Counted from the first letter of the stretch, positions 51,812 through 60,995 are shown. The stretch is DNA of 64,000 nt from Mangrovimonas sp. TPBH4 (GCF_001280505.1 NZ_LBIO01000039.1:62001-126000), one strand, 5' to 3'. A program made the numbers and translations. The notes: generated from the letters alone by a model not told the origin.

Positions 51812-54220
51812 ATGAGCAAACGTATCATAAAAAAAGTGGCCGTTATCGGCTCTGGAATTATGGGAAGCGGCATTGCTTGCCACTTCGCCAATATTGGCGT
51901 TGAAGTCCTGCTTTTGGACATCGTGCCCAGAGAACTTAACGACACCGAAAAAGCCAAAGGTTTGACGCTAAACGATGCCATCGTGCGTAACCGTTTGGTA
52001 AACGATGCCTTAAAGGCTGCCCTTAAATCGAAGCCATCCCCTATATATCACCAAAGTTTTGCAAACCGCATCCAAACTGGAAATCTTGAGGATGACATTG
52101 CCAAAGTGGCCAATGTCGATTGGATTATTGAAGTGGTTGTGGAACGTTTGGACATTAAAAAATCGGTTTTTGAAAACCTTGAAAAGTACAGAACACCTGG
52201 AACTTTAATCACGTCCAATACCTCTGGGATTCCTATCCATTTTATGAGTGACGGCCGAAGTGAAGACTTCCAAAAACACTTTTGCGGAACGCACTTCTTC
52301 AATCCAGCGCGCTACCTAAAATTGTTCGAAATCATTCCTGGACCAAAAACTTCGCCTGAAGTCTTGGAATTCCTAAATGGTTATGGCGAACAATACCTAG
52401 GAAAAACTTCGGTGGTTGCTAAAGATACGCCGGCTTTTATAGGTAACCGAATCGGGATTTTTGGAATCATGAGTTTGTTCCACCAAGTTAAGGAACTTGG
52501 TTTAACGATTGAAGAAGTTGATAAACTTACCGGACCTGTTATTGGAAGACCTAAATCGGCCACCTTCCGTACGGTAGATGTGGTTGGCTTGGATACCTTA
52601 GTACATGTAGCCAATGGTCTTCACGAGAATTGCCCAAATGACGAAGCCCATGAGCTATTCAAACTTCCAGGCTTTATCAACACCATGATGGAAAACAAAT
52701 GGTTGGGAAGCAAAACAGGCCAAGGGTTCTACAAAAAAGTAAAAGCCGATGATGGCTCAAGTGAAATCCTTTCCTTGGACTTGGATACCTTGGAATACCG
52801 TTCTAAAAAATCGGCAAAATTTGCCACTTTGGAACTTACCAAAACGATTGATAAAGTTATCGACCGCTTCCCTATTCTGGTATCTGGTAAAGATAAGGCT
52901 GGAGAATTCTACAGAAAGAACTTTGCGGCCATGTTTGCCTACGTATCCCATAGAATCCCCGAAATCACCAATGAACTCTATAAAATAGATGACGCCATGA
53001 AAGCCGGCTTTGGTTGGGAACATGGTCCGTTTCAAATTTGGGATGCCATAGGCCTTGCCAAGGGTATTGAATTGATGCAACAAGAAGGTTTGGAGCCTGC
53101 ACCTTGGGTAAGCGACATGCTTTCCTCAGGAAGTACTTCTTTCTACACGGTGAAAGATGGCGCCACCTATTGTTACGATATCCCTTCCAAAACGCAACTT
53201 AAAGTTCCGGGACAGGATGCCTTTATCATTTTGGATAACATCCGAAAATCCAATGAAGTCTTTAAAAATTCAGGCGTGGTGATTGAAGATTTGGGTGACG
53301 GGATCTTGAACTGTGAATTCCAAAGTAAAATGAACACCATTGGTGGGGATGTTTTAGCAGGACTCAACAAAGCCATTGATCTAGCTGAAAAAGATTTTGA
53401 TGGTTTGGTAATTGGTAACCAAGGAGCCAATTTCTCTGTAGGTGCCAACATCGGTATGATTTTTATGATGGCAGTAGAACAGGAATACGACGAATTAAAC
53501 ATGGCCATCAAGTATTTTCAGGATACCATGATGCGTATGCGCTATTCTTCCATTCCAACCATTTCATCCCCTCACGGTATGACTTTAGGTGGTGGTTGTG
53601 AGCTTTCACTTCATGCCGATAAAGTGGTAGCTGCTGCCGAGACGTATATGGGACTTGTAGAATTCGGTGTAGGTGTCATCCCTGGTGGTGGTGGTTCCAA
53701 GGAAATGACTTTAAGAGCTTCGGATACCTTCAGAAAAAATGATGTGGAATTGAATGTGCTACAAGAATATTTCATGGCTATTGGTATGGCCAAGGTGTCT
53801 ACTTCTGCCTATGAAGCCTTTGATTTTGGCGTGCTACAAAAAGGTAAAGATGTGGTCGTGGTCAATAAAGACCGACAAATTGCCACCGCTAAAGCCTACG
53901 CCCGACTTATGGCAGATCAAGGTTATACGCAACCTATCAAACGCAATGATGTGAAGGTGCTAGGAAAACAAGCTTTGGGAATGTTCTTGGTAGGAATTGA
54001 CTCTATGCAGGCGGGTCATTATATTTCGGAACACGACAAAAAGATTGCCACCAAACTAGCCTATGTGATGGCAGGAGGCGATTTATCAGAAGCGTCATTG
54101 GTTAGCGAACAATATTTATTGGATCTAGAACGTGAAGCCTTCCTAAGTCTTTGTACCGAACGTAAAACGTTAGAACGCATTCAACATATGCTAAAAACAG
54201 GAAAACCATTGCGCAATTAA
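51812..54220 (+). CDS. 3-hydroxyacyl-CoA dehydrogenase/enoyl-CoA hydratase fusion, FadN-like
   Basis: An 802-residue bifunctional beta-oxidation enzyme. The N-terminal NAD-binding dehydrogenase (GSGIMGSGIACHFANIG at about 12-28, SNTSGIP, FCGTHFFNPAR) comes first. A second helical dehydrogenase region follows, then a C-terminal crotonase-like hydratase (about 480-720: GNQGANFSVGANIG, HGMTLGGGCELSLHAD). This order is the reverse of E. coli FadB and matches Bacillus FadN. It catalyses hydration of enoyl-CoA and oxidation to 3-ketoacyl-CoA. Its stop is immediately followed by the left heptad array of the four-helix-bundle element. Confidence 0.94.
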   Translation: MSKRIIKKVAVIGSGIMGSGIACHFANIGVEVLLLDIVPRELNDTEKAKGLTLNDAIVRNRLVNDALKAALKSKPSPIYHQSFANRIQTGNLEDDIAKVANVDWIIEVVVERLDIKKSVFENLEKYRTPGTLITSNTSGIPIHFMSDGRSEDFQKHFCGTHFFNPARYLKLFEIIPGPKTSPEVLEFLNGYGEQYLGKTSVVAKDTPAFIGNRIGIFGIMSLFHQVKELGLTIEEVDKLTGPVIGRPKSATFRTVDVVGLDTLVHVANGLHENCPNDEAHELFKLPGFINTMMENKWLGSKTGQGFYKKVKADDGSSEILSLDLDTLEYRSKKSAKFATLELTKTIDKVIDRFPILVSGKDKAGEFYRKNFAAMFAYVSHRIPEITNELYKIDDAMKAGFGWEHGPFQIWDAIGLAKGIELMQQEGLEPAPWVSDMLSSGSTSFYTVKDGATYCYDIPSKTQLKVPGQDAFIILDNIRKSNEVFKNSGVVIEDLGDGILNCEFQSKMNTIGGDVLAGLNKAIDLAEKDFDGLVIGNQGANFSVGANIGMIFMMAVEQEYDELNMAIKYFQDTMMRMRYSSIPTISSPHGMTLGGGCELSLHADKVVAAAETYMGLVEFGVGVIPGGGGSKEMTLRASDTFRKNDVELNVLQEYFMAIGMAKVSTSAYEAFDFGVLQKGKDVVVVNKDRQIATAKAYARLMADQGYTQPIKRNDVKVLGKQALGMFLVGIDSMQAGHYISEHDKKIATKLAYVMAGGDLSEASLVSEQYLLDLEREAFLSLCTERKTLERIQHMLKTGKPLRN

Positions 54221-54221
54221 T

Positions 54222-54256
54222 TGCTCAGTATTGAGATATTAGAATTAAGTAGTTAG
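54222..54256 (+). repeat. Left heptad array, five NNNTNAG units
   Basis: Five consecutive 7-bp units, each matching NNNTNAG (for example TATTGAG at 54229-54235 and ATATTAG at 54236-54242), fill the gap between the FadN-like stop and the four-helix-bundle start. The 7-bp phase is kept without a slip. The matching array after the gene is in inverted orientation. Confidence 0.75.
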
Positions 54257-54258
54257 AC

Positions 54259-54606
54259 ATGCATAACATTCAAGAATTAAAAATTTGGCAGAAAGCAATG
54301 GAATTGTCCAAGGCCACTTACATGCTTTGCTTGGATATGCCAACTGACGAAAAATTTGGATTGACATCTCAAATAAAGCGAAGTGCAATTTCTATTCCTT
54401 CAAATATTGCTGAAGGTGCTGGAAGAAATTCCAACAATGAATTTAAACACTTCTTAAGTATTGCGAACGGTTCAGCATATGAATTGCAGACACAATTACT
54501 TTTAATATCAGAATTAAATTTACTCAACAAGAATAACGTACAACCCCTTATTGAGTTATGTATTGAAATTCAAAAAATGAATTATTCGTTTCAGCAAAAG
54601 CTCTGA
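54259..54606 (+). CDS. Four helix bundle protein (23S rRNA IVP/S23 family)
   Basis: A 115-residue all-helical protein beginning MHNIQELKIWQKAMELSKATY and containing SQIKRSAISIPSNIAEGAGR and FKHFLSIANGSAYELQTQLL, the hallmark sequence of the four-helix-bundle family first seen in 23S rRNA intervening sequences and related to Avd of diversity-generating retroelements. No fatty-acid role is known, and it interrupts a beta-oxidation operon between FadN-like and thiolase genes. It is bracketed by inverted heptad arrays that leave almost no other flanking DNA, which suggests that gene plus arrays form one inserted unit. The biochemical role is unknown; nucleic-acid binding is plausible. Confidence 0.93.
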   Translation: MHNIQELKIWQKAMELSKATYMLCLDMPTDEKFGLTSQIKRSAISIPSNIAEGAGRNSNNEFKHFLSIANGSAYELQTQLLLISELNLLNKNNVQPLIELCIEIQKMNYSFQQKL

Positions 54607-54608
54607 AT

Positions 54609-54643
54609 CTAAATACTAAAATCTCAATACTCAATACTAAAAA
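54609..54643 (+). repeat. Right heptad array, five CTNANNN units
   Basis: Five consecutive 7-bp units matching CTNANNN, mostly CTMAAWW (for example CTAAATA, CTCAATA), run from 2 bases after the four-helix-bundle stop to 1 base before the thiolase ATG. CTNANNN is the reverse complement of the left array's NNNTNAG, so the two arrays are inverted copies. Confidence 0.78.
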
Positions 54644-54644
54644 T

Positions 54645-55835
54645 ATGAAAACCGCATATATAGTAAAAGGATATAGAACCGCTGTAGGGAAAGCCCCTAA
54701 AGGAGTGTTCCGTTTTAAAAGGCCGGACGAATTGGCTGCGGAAACCATACAGTACATGATGGACCAACTCCCTGAATTTGACAAAACCCGTATTGACGAT
54801 GTCATTGTTGGAAACGCCATGCCTGAGGCCGAGCAAGGTCTTAATATGGGCCGCTTGATTTCCCTCATGGGATTGAAAATTGAAGACGTACCGGGTGTTA
54901 CCGTTAACCGCTATTGTGCCTCTGGTATAGAAACCATTGGTATTGCCACCGCTAAAATCCAGGCAGGTATGGCCGACTGTATTATAGCCGGTGGAGCCGA
55001 AAGTATGAGTTACATCCCTATGGGAGGTTACAAACCGGTGCCTGATTATGCTGCCGCCAAAGCTGGACATGAAGATTATTATTGGGGTATGGGATTAACT
55101 GCTGAAGCCGTTGCAAAGCAATTTAAAGTCTCCAGAACAGATCAGGACGAATTTGCTTTTAATTCCCACATGAAAGCCTTAAAAGCGCAGGCAGAAGACC
55201 GCTTTCAGGATCAAATTGTTCCCATTAATGTAGAACAGGTTTATATCGACGAAAATGGGAAAAAAGCCTCAAAAACCTATACTGTTACCAAAGATGAAGG
55301 ACCAAGAAAAGATACCAATCTTGGTGCTTTATCTAGATTAAGACCTGTATTTGCTGCCGATGGTAGCGTAACAGCAGGGAACTCTTCACAAATGAGCGAT
55401 GGTGCTGCTTTTGTAATGGTAATGAGTGAAGATTTGGTAAAGGAACTCAACTTGGAGCCTATTGCACGTTTGGTAAATTACGCCGCTGCCGGTGTTGAAC
55501 CACGCATTATGGGAATTGGCCCCGTAAAAGCCATTCCAAAAGCATTGAAACAAGCTGGTCTGAAACAAGAAGACCTCAGCCTTATAGAGCTTAACGAAGC
55601 ATTCGCATCCCAATCCATAGCCGTAATCCGCGAATTGGAATTGAACCCAAGCATCGTCAATGTCAATGGTGGAGCCATTGCACTAGGACACCCACTGGGA
55701 TGCACAGGAGCCAAACTTTCGGTGCAATTGTTTGACGAAATGCGCAAACGTGATATGAAAGGCAAATATGGCGCTGTAACCATGTGTGTGGGAACAGGGC
55801 AAGGTGCCTGTGGAATTTTTGAATTTTTAAATTAG
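54645..55835 (+). CDS. fadA: Acetyl-CoA C-acyltransferase (3-ketoacyl-CoA thiolase)
   Basis: A 396-residue thiolase that cleaves 3-ketoacyl-CoA with CoA in the last step of beta-oxidation. The nucleophile is Cys91 in NRYCASGIETI. The conserved NEAFA, GGAIALGHPLGCTGAK (His) and CVGTGQGACGIFE (second Cys) motifs are all present. The length is standard. It lies between the two heptad elements: the right array ends 1 base before its ATG, and its stop codon is itself part of the first unit (AAATTAG) of the next array. Confidence 0.95.
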   Translation: MKTAYIVKGYRTAVGKAPKGVFRFKRPDELAAETIQYMMDQLPEFDKTRIDDVIVGNAMPEAEQGLNMGRLISLMGLKIEDVPGVTVNRYCASGIETIGIATAKIQAGMADCIIAGGAESMSYIPMGGYKPVPDYAAAKAGHEDYYWGMGLTAEAVAKQFKVSRTDQDEFAFNSHMKALKAQAEDRFQDQIVPINVEQVYIDENGKKASKTYTVTKDEGPRKDTNLGALSRLRPVFAADGSVTAGNSSQMSDGAAFVMVMSEDLVKELNLEPIARLVNYAAAGVEPRIMGIGPVKAIPKALKQAGLKQEDLSLIELNEAFASQSIAVIRELELNPSIVNVNGGAIALGHPLGCTGAKLSVQLFDEMRKRDMKGKYGAVTMCVGTGQGACGIFEFLN

Positions 55836-55900
55836 AATTGAGATATGAGATGTGAGTAGTGAGAAGCTTAGCCTCAATACTCAATACTAACTACTAAAAT
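55829..55900 (+). repeat. Gene-less heptad element, inverted arrays
   Basis: The left arm is five NNNTNAG units (55829-55863; for example AATTGAG, ATATGAG). A 9-base centre containing AAGCTT follows, and the right arm is four CTNANNN units (55873-55900; for example CTCAATA twice). The arms can fold on each other at each TNAG/CTNA step. It is the same pair of arrays as around the four-helix-bundle gene, minus the gene. TTTAAA occurs near both ends (55826-55831 and 55902-55907). Confidence 0.75.
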
Positions 55901-55910
55901 CTTTAAACAT

Positions 55911-57713
55911 ATGGAAACTACAGAAAAAGATATTTTAAGAGGCGGACAGTTTTTGGTTAAGGAAACCAACTGTGACGACGTGTTTACTCCTGAAGATTTT
56001 TCAGAGGAACAACTAATGATGAAGGAAGCGGTTATGGAATTCAACGACCGTGAAATCATCCCGAACAAACCTCGTTTTGAGGCCAAGGATTACGCCTTAA
56101 CCGAAGAGGTAATGAAAAAAGCTGGAGAACTTGGCTTTTTAGGGGTGGCCGTTCCTGAGGAATATGGCGGACTTGGTATGGGCTTTGTCTCTACCATGCT
56201 AACCTGCGATTATATTTCCAGTGGAACCGGATCTTTCAGTACAGCATTTGGAGCTCATACTGGGATAGGTACCATGCCTATCACGCTTTATGGAACCGAA
56301 GAACAAAAACAAAAATATGTTCCTAGGTTGGCTACAGGGGAATGGTTTGGCGCCTATGCGCTTACAGAACCTGGGGCTGGTAGTGATGCTAATTCTGGAA
56401 AAACGACGGCCCAACTTTCAGAAGACGGGAAAAGCTATAAGATCAACGGACAAAAAATGTGGATCTCAAATGCCGGTTTCTGTAATATGTTCATTGTATT
56501 TGCACGTATAGAGGATGACAAATACATCACTGGATTTATTGTTGAAAACGACCCTAATAATGGAATCTCCCTTGGGGAAGAAGAGCACAAATTGGGCATC
56601 CACGCTTCTTCTACACGTCAAGTATTTTTTAGTGATACGGTAGTGCCTGTAGAAAATATGCTTGCTGGACGTGGGGAAGGTTTTAAAATCGCTATGAATG
56701 CCCTAAACATAGGTCGTATTAAATTGGCTGCCGCTTGTTTGGATTCACAGCGACGCATTACTACCACTGCAGTACAATATGCCACCGAGCGTAAGCAGTT
56801 CAAAACACCTATTGCTAATTTTGGCGCTATTAAATTGAAAATAGCAGAAATGGCCACCAATGCCTATGTAGGGGAATCGGCCTGTTACCGAGCTGCTAAA
56901 AATATTGAGGATCGTATAGCCTTAAGAATGGAAGCCGGGAATTCCCACCAAGAAGCCGAGCTTAAAGGTGTCGAGGAATATGCCATAGAATGTTCTATTT
57001 TGAAGGTTTCCGTATCGGAAGATGTACAAAATTGTGCCGATGAAGGAATCCAAATTTTTGGAGGTATGGGATTCTCTAAAGACACCCCAATGGAAGCTGC
57101 TTGGAGAGATGCCCGTATTGCCCGTATTTATGAAGGAACCAACGAAATCAACCGAATGCTATCGGTAGGTATGCTGATCAAAAAAGCCATGAAAGGCCAC
57201 GTGGACTTATTAGGACCTGCCATGAAGGTTCAAGAGGAACTTATGGGTATTCCTTCGTTTGACACCCCAGATTATTCAAAATTGCTTTCAGAAGAAAAGG
57301 CTATGATTGCCAAACTGAAAAAGGTGTTCTTGATGGTTGCTGGAGCTGCGGTTCAAAAATTTGGGCCAGACTTGGAAGCCCATCAACAATTGCTGTTGGC
57401 GGCATCTGATATTTTAATTGAAATCTATATGGCGGAATCGGCTATTTTAAGAGCTGAGAAAAATGCCAAACGCTTTGGTGAAGAAGCCCAAGCTTCACAA
57501 ATTGCCATGGCCAAACTGTATTTGTACCACGCCGTAACTACGATAGAGCAAAATGGACGTGAAGGCATTATCTCCTTTGCCCAAGGAGATGAGCAACGCA
57601 TGATGTTAATGGGACTGAAACGTTTCACCAAATACACAAACTACCCAGACATTGTTGCCTTACGCAATAGTATTGCCGAAAAGGTAACTGCCGAAAATAA
57701 ATACTGCTTCTAA
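55911..57713 (+). CDS. fadE: Acyl-CoA dehydrogenase
   Basis: A 600-residue flavoenzyme carrying out the first beta-oxidation step, acyl-CoA to trans-2-enoyl-CoA. The FAD/substrate motifs are YALTEPGAGSDANS and MWISNAGFCNMF. The catalytic Glu is E408 in YEGTNEINRM. Beyond the usual ~390-residue core there is a C-terminal helical extension of ~180 residues, as in very-long-chain (VLCAD-like) dehydrogenases. It is the last gene of the operon, followed by a strong terminator. Electron acceptor genes (ETF) are not in the window. Confidence 0.94.
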   Translation: METTEKDILRGGQFLVKETNCDDVFTPEDFSEEQLMMKEAVMEFNDREIIPNKPRFEAKDYALTEEVMKKAGELGFLGVAVPEEYGGLGMGFVSTMLTCDYISSGTGSFSTAFGAHTGIGTMPITLYGTEEQKQKYVPRLATGEWFGAYALTEPGAGSDANSGKTTAQLSEDGKSYKINGQKMWISNAGFCNMFIVFARIEDDKYITGFIVENDPNNGISLGEEEHKLGIHASSTRQVFFSDTVVPVENMLAGRGEGFKIAMNALNIGRIKLAAACLDSQRRITTTAVQYATERKQFKTPIANFGAIKLKIAEMATNAYVGESACYRAAKNIEDRIALRMEAGNSHQEAELKGVEEYAIECSILKVSVSEDVQNCADEGIQIFGGMGFSKDTPMEAAWRDARIARIYEGTNEINRMLSVGMLIKKAMKGHVDLLGPAMKVQEELMGIPSFDTPDYSKLLSEEKAMIAKLKKVFLMVAGAAVQKFGPDLEAHQQLLLAASDILIEIYMAESAILRAEKNAKRFGEEAQASQIAMAKLYLYHAVTTIEQNGREGIISFAQGDEQRMMLMGLKRFTKYTNYPDIVALRNSIAEKVTAENKYCF

Positions 57714-57756
57714 ATATGTTCTGACTAATTCAAAATTTTAAGTTTACAGAAGCAGA

Positions 57757-57789
57757 AAAGCCAATTCATTAATTTGAATTGGCTTTTTT
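57757..57789 (+). terminator. Intrinsic terminator of the beta-oxidation operon
   Basis: AAAAGCCAATTCA pairs with TGAATTGGCTTTT, followed by a T-run. Confidence 0.93.
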
Positions 57790-57825
57790 AATTTACCTAT
57801 CTTTAAAATTCCAATATCATAAACT

Positions 57826-59100
57826 ATGAAACCATTTTTAATTGTATTTATAGCTTGTTTCAGTCTAAACATTATAGCCCAACCCAACACAGATGTATTT
57901 CTATTTGATCTTAACCATTCCTCGGGTAAATTGGAATTATCCAATATCCAAAATATTTCCAATAAAGAAGGTTATGACAACCAACCGTCATTTTTAGATA
58001 ATAATATCCTTGTATTTTCTTCCACTAGAAATGGGCAGACCGATATAGCCCAATACAATTTGAAAACAGGTGAGACAACTTGGCTTTGTAACACCGAAGG
58101 CAGTGAATACTCCCCCATTAAAATCCCTGGTCAAAAGGCCTTTTCTGCAATAAATTTGGGATTGGATAACAGCCAAAAACTGTATAGTTACAATTTGAAT
58201 GATGACTCCTCGGAAATTCTTATAGATAATTTACTGATTGGCTATCATGCATGGAAAGACAAAAACACCTTGTTTTTGGCCGTTTTGGAACCAGACATGC
58301 TTTCGTTGGTGGAATACAACCTAAAACATCACAAAGCAGATACCATCCAAAGGAATATTGGACGTTCCCTACTCAACATTCCCAACTCCAATTTAATAAG
58401 TTATGTTTCCAAAGAAAAGCCGCAATGGGAAATCCGTTCGTTTAATCCAAAAACAAACAAATCCTCTCTTATTGCCCAAACTCTTCCCAACAGTGAAGAT
58501 CTTGTTTGGTTAGAAGATGGTAGTATCCTAATGGCCAAAAACGAGGACATCTATCATCTAAATCCTAAACAAGGAAAAGAATGGGTTCAAATTGCAAGTT
58601 TAAAAGAGTTAAACCTTCACAACATTACCAGAATGGCGGTTAGTCCAGACGGTACAAAACTAGCGCTTGTTGCAGAAAATGCAGCCTCACTTTTAGAACC
58701 CAAACTAGATAATATTGCGTGGATATCCGGTAATTGGAAAGGTGAAGCCTTTGGAGGACAAACGGAAGAAAACTGGAGCGAACCTTCGGGAGGCTCCATG
58801 ATGGCCACTTTCAAGCTTATCAACGATGGTAAAGTCTCTTTTTATGAAATTGAAATCATCCGCGAAGTCAATAATACCCTGATTCTTCAACTAAAACATT
58901 TTAATAGTGATTTGACCGGCTGGGAAGACAAAGACGAAACAGTAGATTTTCCATTAAAAGAAATCACCCCTACAAAAGTTATTTTTGAAGGGATGACCTT
59001 TGAAAAAATTAGCGACACTGAAATGAATGTCTATGTTGATATCCACAACAAATCTGGTGAAGTGGAAATTGTGAAATTCTACTATAAAAAATCCAACTAA
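57826..59100 (+). CDS. Exported TolB-like propeller protein with C-terminal DUF6265 domain
   Basis: A 424-residue secreted or periplasmic protein: signal peptide (cleavage near IIAQ) and a TolB/WD40-like beta-propeller (about 30-290). Blades include NQPSFLDNNILVFSSTRNGQTDIAQYNLKTG (split over one blade) and RMAVSPDGTKLALV. A compact C-terminal domain (about 297-424) starts WISGNWKGEAFGG and contains EEnWSEPSGGSMMATFK-type residues, matching the DUF6265 family. The two domains are usually found separately. Function unknown; a binding role is likely. Its end is 3 bp from the convergent GH15 gene. Confidence 0.75.
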   Translation: MKPFLIVFIACFSLNIIAQPNTDVFLFDLNHSSGKLELSNIQNISNKEGYDNQPSFLDNNILVFSSTRNGQTDIAQYNLKTGETTWLCNTEGSEYSPIKIPGQKAFSAINLGLDNSQKLYSYNLNDDSSEILIDNLLIGYHAWKDKNTLFLAVLEPDMLSLVEYNLKHHKADTIQRNIGRSLLNIPNSNLISYVSKEKPQWEIRSFNPKTNKSSLIAQTLPNSEDLVWLEDGSILMAKNEDIYHLNPKQGKEWVQIASLKELNLHNITRMAVSPDGTKLALVAENAASLLEPKLDNIAWISGNWKGEAFGGQTEENWSEPSGGSMMATFKLINDGKVSFYEIEIIREVNNTLILQLKHFNSDLTGWEDKDETVDFPLKEITPTKVIFEGMTFEKISDTEMNVYVDIHNKSGEVEIVKFYYKKSN

Positions 59101-59103
59101 GGC

Positions 59104-60903
59104 TTAACGCATCTTATCCAATACGCGCTCATCATCGGTGACATTTGACAAGTTGATGGCGGTTTCTATCAAGGCCAAATGCGAATAGGCCTGAGGGAAA
59201 TTACCCAACAAACGTTTGGTTTTAAAATCGATATCCTCACTAAACAAACCTAAGTGATTGCTATAGGAAAGTAATCTATCAAACCATTGCTTTGCCTTTT
59301 GAACCTCTCCTATTTTGTACAAACTGTTGATGAACCAAAAGGTACAAATGGTAAAGGATGACGACGGCAAACCAAAATCATCCCTGTTTTTATAGCGATA
59401 CAACAGTCCGTCATTACTTAAATCGCGCTCTATAGCATTCACGGTACTGATGTATTTAGGATCTCGAGCATCAATAAAACCATAGGGCTCCATCAACAAC
59501 ACGGAAGCATCCAGATCGTAAGAACCATAAGATTGTGTAAAAGCCTTGGCTTCTTCACTCCAAGCCTTATCCATGATGTCCTGCTTGATCTCTGCCGCTA
59601 TTTGTTTCCATTTGGTGACTTTCCCCTGCTTATTCAATATTTCGGCCACCTTGATGGCCTTGTCTACGGCCACCCAACACAGCACTTTGGAAAAGGTAAA
59701 ATGCCTGTCCTCAGTTCTAAATTCCCAAATACCTTTATCGGCTTCTTTCCAGTGTTTATTAACCACCCAAACAATGCCTTTGGTAATGGTCCAAATCTCT
59801 TCGGTATGCTCGATATCCAAGGAAAAGTTAATAAACTGCTGATGAATCACATCCATCAAAATACCGTAAATGTCATTCTGCTTTTGCTTGTACGCAGCAT
59901 TACCCACCCTTACAGGACTGGAATTTTGGTAACCACTCAAATGGTCCAAAGTGGTTTCGCTTAGGCGCTTTTCTTTATTGATCCCATACATAATCTGGAG
60001 TTTCTCATCCTTATCCGGAATCAAATCCATGATAAACTTAAGATAGCGTTTAGCAATGTTTTTATGTCCCAACTGAGAGACCACTTTAATCACCATGGAG
60101 GCATCCCTAATCCAACAAAAACGATAGTCCCAATTGCGCACCTCTCCAATCGTTTCTGGTAAGGAAGTAGTTGCCGCAGCCAATACCGCTCCTGTTTTGT
60201 CATAAGTAAGTAATTTTAAAGTCAAGGCACTTCTGGCAATCTGTTTTTGGTAGCGCTTATATTTTGGAGTACGGTCCATCCAGTTCAACCAATATACCTT
60301 GGTGCGTTGGTGTTCTAGATACACGCTCTCTACGGTAGTTTCAAAAACCTTTTCATTGTAGCCCACCAAAAAATAACCGTCTTTGGTCAACTCAATGGGA
60401 TCTCCATTGACGATTTTTTCTTTGTCGAAATTGGAATATAAGAACAAAGTATCAAAGCTATCCCCATGGGTCAAGCTTACTATAAAATGTTCCTTTACGA
60501 ATATTTCTGTAACTCCTTTGGCATATTCCAACTTTGGATTATAATGTACCCTAAAAGTTGGTTTCCCGGAAACATAATGAAAATAACGAATGAGTTCTGG
60601 GGGCGCTTGATAGCCACCATTAGCCTTGTAATAACGTGGCATAAAATCATGCACTTCAAATACATCTTTGCCCTTGCTAAACCGGGTCACCAAAATGGTG
60701 GTGTTCTCAATATATTCTTGTGTAATACTATAATCTTCATCCACCAAAATCTCAAAACTCCCCCCTATATTTTCGTCCAATAATTTTGCAAATACCGAAG
60801 AGGAATCAAATTCTGGAAGGCAACACCACTCTATAGCCCCTGTTTTTGAGATCAATGCAGCACTTCTGCAATTACCAATGATACCGTAGTCTAAATTATT
60901 CAT
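59104..60903 (-). CDS. Glycoside hydrolase family 15 protein, probable trehalase
   Basis: A 599-residue cytoplasmic enzyme (no signal peptide). The N-terminal trehalase-like beta-sandwich domain (about 1-200, beginning YGIIGNCRSAALISKTGAIEWC) is followed by a GH15 alpha/alpha barrel (about 220-590) with the diagnostic NWDYRFCWIRDAS. Relatives include GH15 trehalases and glucan glucosidases. The divergent trehalose synthesis gene makes trehalose the most likely substrate, giving a synthesis/degradation pair; this is inference. The 92-bp divergent gap must hold both promoters, but no consensus box was found. Confidence 0.88.
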   Translation of the reverse strand: MNNLDYGIIGNCRSAALISKTGAIEWCCLPEFDSSSVFAKLLDENIGGSFEILVDEDYSITQEYIENTTILVTRFSKGKDVFEVHDFMPRYYKANGGYQAPPELIRYFHYVSGKPTFRVHYNPKLEYAKGVTEIFVKEHFIVSLTHGDSFDTLFLYSNFDKEKIVNGDPIELTKDGYFLVGYNEKVFETTVESVYLEHQRTKVYWLNWMDRTPKYKRYQKQIARSALTLKLLTYDKTGAVLAAATTSLPETIGEVRNWDYRFCWIRDASMVIKVVSQLGHKNIAKRYLKFIMDLIPDKDEKLQIMYGINKEKRLSETTLDHLSGYQNSSPVRVGNAAYKQKQNDIYGILMDVIHQQFINFSLDIEHTEEIWTITKGIVWVVNKHWKEADKGIWEFRTEDRHFTFSKVLCWVAVDKAIKVAEILNKQGKVTKWKQIAAEIKQDIMDKAWSEEAKAFTQSYGSYDLDASVLLMEPYGFIDARDPKYISTVNAIERDLSNDGLLYRYKNRDDFGLPSSSFTICTFWFINSLYKIGEVQKAKQWFDRLLSYSNHLGLFSEDIDFKTKRLLGNFPQAYSHLALIETAINLSNVTDDERVLDKMR

Positions 60904-60995
60904 TAATTCTTTTTTCTTTTTTGATATGGAAAACGTTCAATTTTTCATTAAATTAACAAAATTCACAGTATAAACAATTTTATAAAACAAATTTC

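Noticed and set aside
55829-55900. CRISPR-like array
   Set aside because: The repeats are 7 bp, degenerate and without spacers; no cas genes are nearby. It is a heptad array, not CRISPR.
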